6,418 bases of DNA from Desulfatirhabdium butyrativorans (GCA_022736535.1 DZCT01000176.1:3611-10028); one strand, 5' to 3'. Shown: positions 1-6,186, numbered from the stretch's first letter. Made by a program: numbers and translations. The notes: generated by a model from the letters alone, not told the origin.

Positions 1-35
1 AGAAAAATAGGGACGGAAGATGCGGATTAAATAAA

Positions 36-157
36 GCCCCGTAGGGGCGACATATTTGTAGCACATCGGCCAATAAAAATACGCAAGCCCCATAGAGGCA
101 GCATATCATATACCGGAAATATCTCTGCTACAAAGATAACGCTCCTAACGGAGCTTA
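36..157. repeat. Cluster of short palindromic (REP-like) repeat units in two orientations
   Basis: Three related units can be read. Unit A (36-64, + strand) is the palindrome GCCCCGTAGGGGC followed by GACATATTTGTAGCA. Unit B (87-113, +) is a decayed version, GCCCCATAGAGGC followed by GCATATCATATAC. Unit C (125-157) is on the minus strand: read in reverse it is AAGCTCCGTTAGGAGC followed by GTTATCTTTGTAGCAG, so it shares the TTTGTAGCA tail with unit A and faces it. The cores form 5-bp hairpins with loops of 3 or 4 bases. The pattern of a small palindrome plus conserved tail is that of dispersed REP-like intergenic repeats. No reading frame or promoter is evident here. The unit boundaries are judged by eye. 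Confidence 0.6.
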
Positions 158-191
158 TCAGAAAACTTTTTGATTTGCTAAATGAATTGCA

Positions 192-212
192 GAGCAGGTT
201 TTCAACCCGCTC
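192..212. repeat. Hairpin with TTC triloop upstream of livF
   Basis: The arms GAGCAGGTT (192-200) and AACCCGCTC (204-212) pair over nine positions with a single A-C mismatch around the loop TTC. It ends 30 bases before the livF start codon and is not followed by a T-run, so it is not a classic terminator. The arm-TTC-arm layout is the same as that of the hairpins at 5592-5629. Its 3' arm runs into GCTCCGGAGTACAAAAA (209-225), which recurs inverted at 6232-6248. Confidence 0.5.
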
Positions 213-242
213 CGGAGTACAAAAAATGCGAAGGTGTGAGAC

Positions 243-956
243 ATGCTCCTTGAGATAAAAAATCTTCATGTGAAATACGGCAATGTGGAAGTCATTCACG
301 GCACAAATTTCTGCGTGGATGAAGGCGAAATCGTCACCATTCTGGGCGCAAACGGCGCGGGAAAATCCACCACCCTGCTTGCCCTCAGCGGACTCGTCAA
401 GCCTTCTATGGGCGAAATTCTGTTTAAAGGAAAAGCCCTGCACAAACTCCCTGCCAATAAAATTGTGCGGGAAGGCATCAGCCAGTCTCCCGAAGGCAGG
501 CGGGTTTTCGGAACGCTCACGGTCAGGGAAAATCTGAATCTGGGCGCGTTCACGTCCAAAGACCCGGAGCGTGTGCAAAAAACACTGGAGTGGATTTACG
601 CGCTGTTTCCGCGCCTTGAAGAACGCAGCGGACAGCTTGCCGGCACTCTGAGCGGGGGCGAGCAGCAGATGCTGGCGATTGGCAGAGCGCTGATGGCAAA
701 TCCGAAAATTCTTCTTTTGGATGAACCGAGCCTCGGGCTCGCGCCGATTTTGGTGAAAACCATTTTTGATACGGTCAGAGCCATCAATGAATCCGGCGTA
801 ACGGTGGTGCTGGTGGAGCAGAACGCCCGCGCCGCCCTGAAATTGGCGCATCGCGGATATGTCATGGAAGTGGGCAATATCGTGATGCAGGACGCCGCGT
901 CCGCGCTGCTGGCAAACCCGGATGTGCAGCACGCATATCTCGGCGGGAAATCCTGA
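243..956 (+). CDS. livF: Branched-chain amino acid ABC transporter, ATP-binding subunit LivF
   Basis: This is one of the two cytoplasmic ATPases that power the LivFGHM importer for leucine, isoleucine and valine (in some members other amino acids or urea). The 237-residue length is normal for LivF. Motifs in order: Walker A GANGAGKST at 35-43; SPEGRRVF at 82-89, the LivF form of the Q-loop region; signature LSGGEQQ at 136-142; Walker B ILLLDEP at 156-162, followed by the D-loop SLGLAP; and VEQN at 191-194, where LivF proteins carry Gln instead of the switch His. The C-terminus NPDVQHAYLGG is also typical. The ATG at 243 is preceded by AAGGTG (231-236), a fair ribosome binding site. The 242 bases upstream are non-coding and livG, livH, livM and the binding protein are not in view, so it either closes a liv operon beyond the left edge or stands apart. 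The substrate cannot be decided from the ATPase alone. Confidence 0.93.
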   Translation: MLLEIKNLHVKYGNVEVIHGTNFCVDEGEIVTILGANGAGKSTTLLALSGLVKPSMGEILFKGKALHKLPANKIVREGISQSPEGRRVFGTLTVRENLNLGAFTSKDPERVQKTLEWIYALFPRLEERSGQLAGTLSGGEQQMLAIGRALMANPKILLLDEPSLGLAPILVKTIFDTVRAINESGVTVVLVEQNARAALKLAHRGYVMEVGNIVMQDAASALLANPDVQHAYLGGKS

Positions 957-966
957 GAGACGTTTT

Positions 967-2322
967 ATGCACTATTTCAAATATTTTAAAGGTTTTGAAG
1001 AGACTCAGCTTGATTTGTTCAAGCCGCTGACTATACTCATCGGTCCCAACGGCTCCGGCAAAAGCAATGCCGTTGAGGGTGTTGAGATGCTCTCATTTAT
1101 TGCTCAGGGCAGTCCTATTTATGAAATAACAGATGTCGGCAGAGGCGGAAAATTGGAGGTTCGGGGCGGCTTGCAGGCATGTCCCCGATACGGTCAAAGC
1201 GTCTTCTCATTGGTCAATGCGTCAATTCCATTCGAGGGAAAAAGCAAACCGTTTTCCCGATACGGTCAAAGCGTCTTCTCACTGGGGTTCAACGCGTCAA
1301 TTCCATTCGAGGGAAAAAGCAAACCGTTTTTTTATTCCATTTCAATATGGGGAGAATCCGAGCCGAGAATCGTCGGAGAGTCGCTTACTTTTTTAGATAA
1401 AACCGACATTTTTCATACAATAGGACAGCCTGAATGTCTTTCATCCGGCGATATAAAAGTTCAGTTCAATAATTTCGCAAAAGGGGGGCGCAAACCTGTC
1501 GTATCTGTGTCAAACAGTCGCTCGATTCTTTCTCAATATAAAGAATTTACATGGAAAAAAAATAAGAAATACGATCTCTGCGTAGCTATCGTCAACAGCA
1601 TTATGAGCTACCTGCGTTCCGCTTTTGTTTTTGATCCCAATCCCAAACTGATGCGGGGCTATGAGAGAATCGGCAATACTGTGCTGTCAAGAGACGGGGC
1701 AAATCTTTCTGCCGTGCTGTATTCGCTGGATCAGGGAAAAGAAGAAGAAAAGCAGACGTTAAGACGTCTGTTTGATGGGATCAGACAATTGCCTGAAGAG
1801 CCTTGTGATGCGTTTATGTTTTTTAAAACGCCTCTCAATGATGTGATATTCGGATTGCAAACAGCAGACGGAAGGTTTCCAGACGCCCGGCTCCTGTCTG
1901 ACGGAACGCTCCGCAGTCTGGCTGTGCTGACCGCGATTGAGACAGCCGCGCCGCGATCACGAGTCATCATTGAGGAATTTGATAACGGGCTGCATCCGAG
2001 CCGGGTTCATATTCTGACAGAAGCCATCGCATCCTGCTGCAAACGCAAAAACCTGAATGTGCTGGTTACAACGCATAATCCCGCGACGCTGAATGCCCTG
2101 CAAGAAGAACAGCTTGACGGCGTGGTATTGTGCGTATGGGATAAAGAGCAAAAGGCATTCAAATTTGTGAGACTCTCCGAGGTGCCGAGATATGACGAAT
2201 TGCTTGAACAGGGGCGGCTGGGAGATTTGGTAACCCGTCGTGTGGTGGAGCAATATCTCGCTCCGAAATTTGAAGAAACACGCAAAGAAAAAGCACTGAA
2301 CTGGCTTCGGAGTCTCTCATGA
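967..2322 (+). CDS. AAA/ABC-type ATPase (AAA_21-like), partner of the downstream PIN protein
   Basis: A 451-residue ATP-binding protein of the RecF/SMC-like class often annotated AAA_21. The N-terminus MHYFKYFKGF leads into Walker A, GPNGSGKSN, at 26-34. Signature-like LSDGTLRSLAVL lies at 310-321, Walker B with two glutamates (VIIEEFDNGLHP) at 333-344, and the switch VTTHNP at 367-372. The N- and C-terminal ATP-binding halves are therefore present and appear intact. An in-frame near-duplicate segment occupies residues 74-122. I chose the ATG at 967, not the in-frame ATG at 922: the latter lies inside livF and adds 15 residues unlike the family, whereas 967 follows the livF stop by 10 bases with GAGAGACG just upstream. 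The stop overlaps the next start as ATGA, so the two are almost certainly co-translated. ATPases of this type drive many anti-phage and toxin-antitoxin-like pairs; that role here is inferred from context. Confidence 0.85.
   Translation: MHYFKYFKGFEETQLDLFKPLTILIGPNGSGKSNAVEGVEMLSFIAQGSPIYEITDVGRGGKLEVRGGLQACPRYGQSVFSLVNASIPFEGKSKPFSRYGQSVFSLGFNASIPFEGKSKPFFYSISIWGESEPRIVGESLTFLDKTDIFHTIGQPECLSSGDIKVQFNNFAKGGRKPVVSVSNSRSILSQYKEFTWKKNKKYDLCVAIVNSIMSYLRSAFVFDPNPKLMRGYERIGNTVLSRDGANLSAVLYSLDQGKEEEKQTLRRLFDGIRQLPEEPCDAFMFFKTPLNDVIFGLQTADGRFPDARLLSDGTLRSLAVLTAIETAAPRSRVIIEEFDNGLHPSRVHILTEAIASCCKRKNLNVLVTTHNPATLNALQEEQLDGVVLCVWDKEQKAFKFVRLSEVPRYDELLEQGRLGDLVTRRVVEQYLAPKFEETRKEKALNWLRSLS
1184..1330 (+). 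repeat. In-frame tandem duplication (72 + 75 bases) inside the ATPase gene
   Basis: Copy 1 is 1184-1255 and copy 2 is 1256-1330; they abut directly. Both begin CCCGATACGGTCAAAGCG and end AGCAAACCGTTTT. By eye they differ at two bases (T/C in both cases) and by one 3-base gap (GGT present only in copy 2). They encode residues 74-97 and 98-122 of the ATPase, both starting RYGQSVFSL and sharing NASIPFEGKSKPF. The next residues, FYSISIWGE, continue naturally from copy 2 in the style of the beta-strands that follow Walker A in this family, so one copy is probably native and the other added. The reading frame is preserved. Confidence 0.9.
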
Positions 2323-2831
2323 CGCCGAGTATTTTTGTGATAGATACGAGCTATCTGCTTGAGTTATTCAGAGTTCCGGGACATTCAAAAGTTTCAGCAG
2401 TTGAAGAAGTCAAAAAACGATTTGAGTACGCGATAGAAACGGGCGGACGCTTTTATGTGCCGTTGCCCTGTATCTTTGAATTGGGGAATCACATAGCAAA
2501 AGTGAATGACGGCAACATTCGCCGGAAATTGGGGAAAGAATTATATGAGACTGTTCAATCCTGCGTGAATGAAAATATGCCCTGGAATATTACCCCTGCA
2601 ACCGGAATCGAGCTGCTTCCGAAATTATGTGAAGCATTTTCAAATAAATATGTAATACAAGGCGTCGGACTGACAGATGCTTTCATTGTTCAGGAAGCGA
2701 ATCGTCTCAAGAAAACATACAGTAAACACAAGGTTAAAGTACACATCTGGACCAAAGACCAAGCACTTAAAGCGCAAGAGCCTGATAAGGAAAATAATGC
2801 TTTTATCGGTCAGTCTGAAAATTTTTTATGA
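2319..2831 (+). CDS. PIN-domain protein (VapC-like putative ribonuclease)
   Basis: A 170-residue protein with the layout of a PIN domain, the metal-dependent RNase fold of VapC toxins. The four expected acidic positions can be seen: D9 in FVIDTSYLLEL, E54 in PLPCIFELGNHIA, D120 in GVGLTDAFIVQEA and D147 in VHIWTKDQAL. It is somewhat longer than a typical VapC (about 130-140 aa), with an extended middle and a C-terminal tail of some 20 residues. There is no VapB-like antitoxin gene next to it. Instead its ATG sits within the stop of the ATPase gene (ATGA at 2319-2322), implying translational coupling and roughly matched expression. The likely role is an effector nuclease controlled by the ATPase. 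RNA cleavage is inferred from the fold; the target is unknown. A non-toxic PIN function in RNA processing is the alternative. Confidence 0.8.
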   Translation: MTPSIFVIDTSYLLELFRVPGHSKVSAVEEVKKRFEYAIETGGRFYVPLPCIFELGNHIAKVNDGNIRRKLGKELYETVQSCVNENMPWNITPATGIELLPKLCEAFSNKYVIQGVGLTDAFIVQEANRLKKTYSKHKVKVHIWTKDQALKAQEPDKENNAFIGQSENFL

Positions 2832-2881
2832 GACTTTTTTAATCCTAACATATTAAAATAATTTTATTAGTTCAAAATATT

Positions 2882-2888
2882 GAGGCGG
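2882..2888 (+). promoter_or_regulatory. Ribosome binding site of the ankyrin gene
   Basis: GAGGCGG lies four bases before the ATG at 2893 and fixes that start, which also gives a good signal peptide. The rest of the 61-base gap after the PIN gene is very A+T-rich. It may hold a promoter, but I see no convincing -35/-10 pair. Confidence 0.55.
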
Positions 2889-2892
2889 AAAC

Positions 2893-5538
2893 ATGAATAC
2901 TTCGCGACAGGCGGCAATTGCCGTTTTTTTGTGCTTCATCATCTTTGCCACACAGAGCCGGGCAGACAGTGCAAACCCGAACCGCATTACAGCCGAACAA
3001 GCTGCGGAGCAGAATGCAGACACCCCTGAAACGCAAAATTCGGCGGAACCTGAAAATTTAAATGCCGCGTTTCTGAAGGCTTGCAGGCAAGGCAGCGTGA
3101 AAGATGTAAAGCGGCTTCTGGATGAAGGCGCAGATGTCAACGCAAAAGACTCATCCGGTAAAACCGCACTTTTCCGAGTCTCCCATAACGGCGACTTTGA
3201 AATTACAAAACTGCTTCTGGAAAACGGCGCTGATCCGAACATAAAAGAGAAACTGTACGATCAAACCCCGCTGACAAGCGCAGCCCACAGATGTCATCCT
3301 GAAATCATCAAACTGCTTCTGAGACACGGCGCAGATATTCATGCAGGCGACAAATCAGGGAATAAGGCATTGCTGAACGCGTGTCAGTTCGGTTGTGCGG
3401 AGGTTGTAAAAGTCTTTCTGGAAAACGGTGCGGACGTCAACGGTCGTGAACAACGGTCCGAGGAAACGCCTTTGATGAAAGCTTCAGACGGGGGCAATCT
3501 TGAAATTATAAAACTGCTTGTGAGCAAAGGCGCTGATATTCATGCAAGAGATTACAGAGATAATACTGTTTTTACAAAAAAATTTCCTGACAACCTTGAA
3601 GCGGCGGAGTTTCTGATCAGTCTCGGTCTTGATGTCAATGCCAAAAACAAAGACGGCATCACAGCCTTGATGAATGAGTGCCGGAAAGGCAGTTTGAAAA
3701 CAGTCAAATTCCTTCTGGAAAAAGGCGCGGACATCAATATCAAATATAATCCTGCCGTTCCGACGGTTACAAGAGAGGAATTATTGCAAAAGGTGATGAT
3801 GGCTCCCAGTTCCGGCGATTTTGTCCGTGGAACGGCAAAACGCCCTATTGAGTCCCTTGTTAAAGAGATCATCATTACGCCCGGAATGACCGTCCTCATG
3901 GACGCGGCTCAGAGGGGACATAGAGAAATCGCGGAACTCCTCATAAAAAAAGGAGCAAATGTCAATGACAGGGACGGTGCGGGCAATACCGCGCTGATAT
4001 TAGCTTCATTTTACGGCGATCTCAATCTTGTAAAACTGCTTATAGAAAATGGCGCGGATATCAATGCAAAGACTTATTCATCGGGCAAAACCGCTTTGAT
4101 AAACGCATCTCTCAGAAATAATACCGATTTGATAAAATTACTGCTTGACCGAGATGCTGATGTTCACGTCGCACTCAGCGACAGCGGGAAAACACCTTTG
4201 ATGATTGCGGCAGAATCCGGACATGCAGACGCGGTGAAACTTCTTTTGGATAAAGGCGCTGACATGAACGCCAGAAGCGCGGGGGAAGGTTTTACCTCGC
4301 TGATTTTGGCGGCGATGAACAATCATCCGGAAGTCATCAGGACGCTTTTGGAAAAGGGTGCAGATGTCATCAATATCGGCGACAAAAAAGGCGATAGCGC
4401 TTTGATTCATGCCGCGGCGCAGGGACATCTTGAAGCGATAAAACTGCTTGTGAACGCCGGCGCGGCGATGAATGCCGGAAATAAAAACGGCTCTACAGCG
4501 TTAATGGCAGGTTCCGAAAAAGATAACTCGCAAGCGGTGAAATTTCTTTTGGAAAACGGTGCAGACCCCAATATTCAGGATAACCATGGGGAAACTGCTT
4601 TGGGAATTGCATCGGGGCGCGGACATAAGGAATTGATAAAGCTTCTTCTCAGCAACAAGGCTGATGTGAATCTCGGAGGAAAAGAAGGAAGCACGCCGCT
4701 TATCAGCGCCGTAAGCGGAGGAAACAGAGAGACAGCAGAATTTCTTCTGAACGCGGGCGCTGACGCGGACGCGCCGAATAAGTCCGGTGAGACCGCATTG
4801 ATGAAAATCAGAGCAAAATCCGTTCCGGAAACTTTAAAAACAGCCGAGCTTCTTTTAAAACACGGCGCCGATATCAACGCCAAAGATCATTCCGGCAAAA
4901 CAGCTTTGATAATTGCCTGCGATTCAAAGCAGCCGGAATTTGCAGAGTTTCTGATAAACAACGGCGCGGATGTCAATGCTGAAGATCAATACGGCCGCAC
5001 CGCGCTGCTGGAGGCTTCACAGGAAAACAGAATAGAACTCGTGAAACTTCTTTTGAAAAAAGGCGCAAATGTCAATGCAGGAATCAAAGACCGGGGGCTT
5101 ACGATCCTGATGCTCGCGTCTCAGAAAGGAAACACAGAGCTAATCAAACTGCTTTTGGAAAACGGCGCAGATGTCAACGCATCAGCCAAAAATGATGGGA
5201 CTGCCCTGATGATGGCTTCTCGGGAAGAGAATCCCGAAGTAGTGAAAATGCTTTTGGAAAAAGGGGCAGATGTGAATGCAAGAAGCAAAAACCACGGAGT
5301 TACTGCTCTGATGGAGGCTTGCAGGCAAAGAAATATAGAAACAGCAAAGCTGCTTTTAGAAAGCGGGGCAGATCCGAACATAGAGGATAAACAGGGTTAT
5401 ACGATACTGGGGTTGACGCGGGATGAGAACATAAGAAAACTCCTGAAACAACACGGGGCAAGAGGGGTTGTTCCGATTGCCGATGTGTGTCTTACTCCTT
5501 GTTGTCCCTGTATTCCTTTTTTATCTATTCCGCGTTAA
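2893..5538 (+). CDS. Exported ankyrin-repeat protein (about 22 repeats plus cap)
   Basis: An 881-residue protein made almost wholly of ankyrin repeats, helix-turn-helix modules that bind partner proteins. Residues 1-24 look like a Sec signal peptide: charged start, hydrophobic AAIAVFLCFIIFAT, and SRA before a likely cut after A24. The Cys at 14 does not sit in a lipobox. A polar linker (25-54) follows. From about 55 to 835 I count 22 repeats of roughly 33 residues with the pattern TALMxAxxxGxxExxKLLLExGADVNAxDxxGx, then a shorter capping repeat (about 836-857). Repeat 7 is interrupted by about 43 extra residues (roughly 285-332). The tail (858-881) is not ankyrin and is rich in cysteine and proline (C866, C870, C871, C873). 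There is no enzymatic domain, so the likely role is protein binding outside the cytoplasm. Many repeats keep the consensus closely and the copies are similar at DNA level, so copy number may change by recombination. Its partner is unknown. Confidence 0.9.
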   Translation: MNTSRQAAIAVFLCFIIFATQSRADSANPNRITAEQAAEQNADTPETQNSAEPENLNAAFLKACRQGSVKDVKRLLDEGADVNAKDSSGKTALFRVSHNGDFEITKLLLENGADPNIKEKLYDQTPLTSAAHRCHPEIIKLLLRHGADIHAGDKSGNKALLNACQFGCAEVVKVFLENGADVNGREQRSEETPLMKASDGGNLEIIKLLVSKGADIHARDYRDNTVFTKKFPDNLEAAEFLISLGLDVNAKNKDGITALMNECRKGSLKTVKFLLEKGADINIKYNPAVPTVTREELLQKVMMAPSSGDFVRGTAKRPIESLVKEIIITPGMTVLMDAAQRGHREIAELLIKKGANVNDRDGAGNTALILASFYGDLNLVKLLIENGADINAKTYSSGKTALINASLRNNTDLIKLLLDRDADVHVALSDSGKTPLMIAAESGHADAVKLLLDKGADMNARSAGEGFTSLILAAMNNHPEVIRTLLEKGADVINIGDKKGDSALIHAAAQGHLEAIKLLVNAGAAMNAGNKNGSTALMAGSEKDNSQAVKFLLENGADPNIQDNHGETALGIASGRGHKELIKLLLSNKADVNLGGKEGSTPLISAVSGGNRETAEFLLNAGADADAPNKSGETALMKIRAKSVPETLKTAELLLKHGADINAKDHSGKTALIIACDSKQPEFAEFLINNGADVNAEDQYGRTALLEASQENRIELVKLLLKKGANVNAGIKDRGLTILMLASQKGNTELIKLLLENGADVNASAKNDGTALMMASREENPEVVKMLLEKGADVNARSKNHGVTALMEACRQRNIETAKLLLESGADPNIEDKQGYTILGLTRDENIRKLLKQHGARGVVPIADVCLTPCCPCIPFLSIPR

Positions 5539-5567
5539 TTTTCCAATTATCACAGTTAATTTAATTC

Positions 5568-5687
5568 TAATACCGATTCGCTTTCAAAGATCGGTCTTTC
5601 AGATCGTAAAGCGATTTTTCAAATCGCTTAAACCGCTTGAAAAGCGGTTTTACGGAGAACACCGTTTTTGAAAGCGAATTGGTATTA
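5568..5687. repeat. 120-base hairpin-packed element with 21-base inverted ends (MITE-like or structured RNA)
   Basis: The ends (5568-5588 and 5667-5687) are inverted repeats, 20 of 21 bases matching: TAATACCGATTCGCTTTCAA on the left against TAATACCAATTCGCTTTCAA read from the right. Inside are four hairpins in a row. H1 is CGGTCT-TTC-AGATCG (5592-5606, with one G-T pair). H2 has arms AAGCGATTT and AAATCGCTT around TTC (5609-5629). H3 has arms AAACCGCTT and AAGCGGTTT around GAA (5630-5650). H4 is ACGG-AGAACA-CCGT (5652-5665). H2 and H3 have perfect 9-bp stems and abut with no gap. No transposase or open frame of credible content is present. It could be a non-autonomous mobile element, a dispersed repeat or a folded transcript. 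No clear target-site duplication is visible. Confidence 0.7.
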
Positions 5688-5696
5688 ATTATAAAT
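5668..5696 (+). promoter_or_regulatory. Possible sigma70-type promoter for the Uma2 gene
   Basis: TTGAAA (5668-5673), a spacer of 16 bases, then TATAAAT (5690-5696). The -35 box lies within the right inverted repeat of the hairpin element, while the -10 box is just outside it. Transcription would begin near 5702, leaving a very short leader before the GAGGAA at 5705. That is a weak point of the assignment, and in A+T-rich DNA such matches can arise by chance. Confidence 0.3.
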
Positions 5697-5704
5697 AAAA
5701 AAAT

Positions 5705-5710
5705 GAGGAA
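5705..5710 (+). promoter_or_regulatory. Ribosome binding site that sets the Uma2 start
   Basis: GAGGAA is followed by a 7-base spacer to the ATG at 5718. This favours 5718 over the in-frame ATGs at 5637 (inside hairpin H3) and 5703, neither of which has a comparable site. Confidence 0.7.
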
Positions 5711-5717
5711 ACATAAA

Positions 5718-6134
5718 ATGTCTCCGTCATATAATCATTCATATCTCGCATACAGAATCGCCAAAGCAGCGGACCGGGACGGAAAATATAATATTCATAT
5801 TGAAATGACGCTGGATATCGGGGGGACAGATTACGTCCCTGATATTGCTCTCTATAAAAAGCAGCCGATTGATTTTCTCCATGATAAAATTAAAGCAGAA
5901 GAGCCGCCGATATTAATTGTTGAAATTTTGTCCCCCACACAGGCAGTGAATGAAATCACGGACAAATTTGAAATTTATTTTCAGGCAGGCGTAAAGTCGT
6001 GCTGGTTAGTCATTCCGCCGACGAAGACGATTGTGGTTTTTAATGATATAAACCGCCCGGTTTCATATTCAGCAGGGCAGTTTACCGACCCGATGATATG
6101 CGTTGAGGTATCAGTCGGAGATATTTTTGTGTAA
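5718..6134 (+). CDS. Uma2-family PD-(D/E)XK protein, short form
   Basis: A 138-residue protein of the Uma2 family (DUF820), putative restriction-endonuclease-fold proteins common in cyanobacteria and other large genomes, whose true role is poorly known. Visible landmarks: MSPSYNHSYLAYRIAKA at the start, the helix that normally follows the first beta-strands; VPDIALY with D42; PPILIVEILSPT with E69; DKFEIYFQAGVKSCWLVIPP with K83; then strands TIVVF and SYSAGQF. D42, E69 and K83 fit the PD-ExK core. Family members are usually about 180-200 residues, with 30-50 residues before the MSP segment carrying a conserved acidic DGE-type motif; that part is missing here. In its place stands the hairpin element ending at 5687. 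Either this is a natural short subfamily or the gene has lost its 5' end. The good GAGGAA site and clean frame argue that it is expressed. It is separated by 179 bases from the ankyrin gene. Confidence 0.8.
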   Translation: MSPSYNHSYLAYRIAKAADRDGKYNIHIEMTLDIGGTDYVPDIALYKKQPIDFLHDKIKAEEPPILIVEILSPTQAVNEITDKFEIYFQAGVKSCWLVIPPTKTIVVFNDINRPVSYSAGQFTDPMICVEVSVGDIFV

Positions 6135-6150
6135 TAGCAATTCGCTATTA
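6132..6150 (+). repeat. Small hairpin containing the Uma2 stop codon
   Basis: The arms TAATAGC (6132-6138) and GCTATTA (6144-6150) are perfect inverted repeats around AATTC. The TAA stop codon is the first three bases of the left arm. The stem is weak (A+T-rich) and abuts the stronger hairpin that follows. Confidence 0.5.
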
Positions 6151-6181
6151 CAAACTAAGTTTCTCAAAGAAACTTAGTTTG
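6151..6181 (+). terminator. Strong 14-bp hairpin after the Uma2 gene, terminator-like
   Basis: The arms CAAACTAAGTTTCT (6151-6164) and AGAAACTTAGTTTG (6168-6181) pair perfectly around CAA. Its position 17 bases after the stop suits transcription termination or mRNA 3'-end protection, and its symmetry suits both strands. It is followed by GGGCTTGG, not a T-run, so it is not a canonical intrinsic terminator. It may equally be another dispersed palindrome like those at 5609-5650. Confidence 0.4.
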
Positions 6182-6186
6182 GGCTT

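Noticed and set aside
27..932. Long minus-strand reading frame (about 300 codons) opposite livF
   Set aside because: It covers livF almost fully in antisense, shows no recognisable domain, and its composition is that expected from the complement of a biased coding frame. LivF on the other strand has every family motif.
922..966. Earlier ATG for the ATPase gene
   Set aside because: It would start inside livF and add 15 residues unlike the family; the ATG at 967 directly precedes the conserved N-terminal strand.
2319..2831. Classic VapBC toxin-antitoxin locus
   Set aside because: No small VapB-like DNA-binding protein precedes the PIN gene; the adjacent coupled gene is a 451-residue ATPase.
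2853..5381. Several minus-strand frames with similar peptides (APFSKSS-like) opposite the ankyrin gene
   Set aside because: They are antisense images of the repeated GADVNA-LLLE codons and recur with the ankyrin period.
5468..5671. Short hydrophobic + strand frame (about 67 codons) across the ankyrin stop and hairpin element
   Set aside because: It overlaps the ankyrin 3' end in another frame, has no good ribosome binding site and runs through the palindromes, so its hydrophobic stretch looks accidental.
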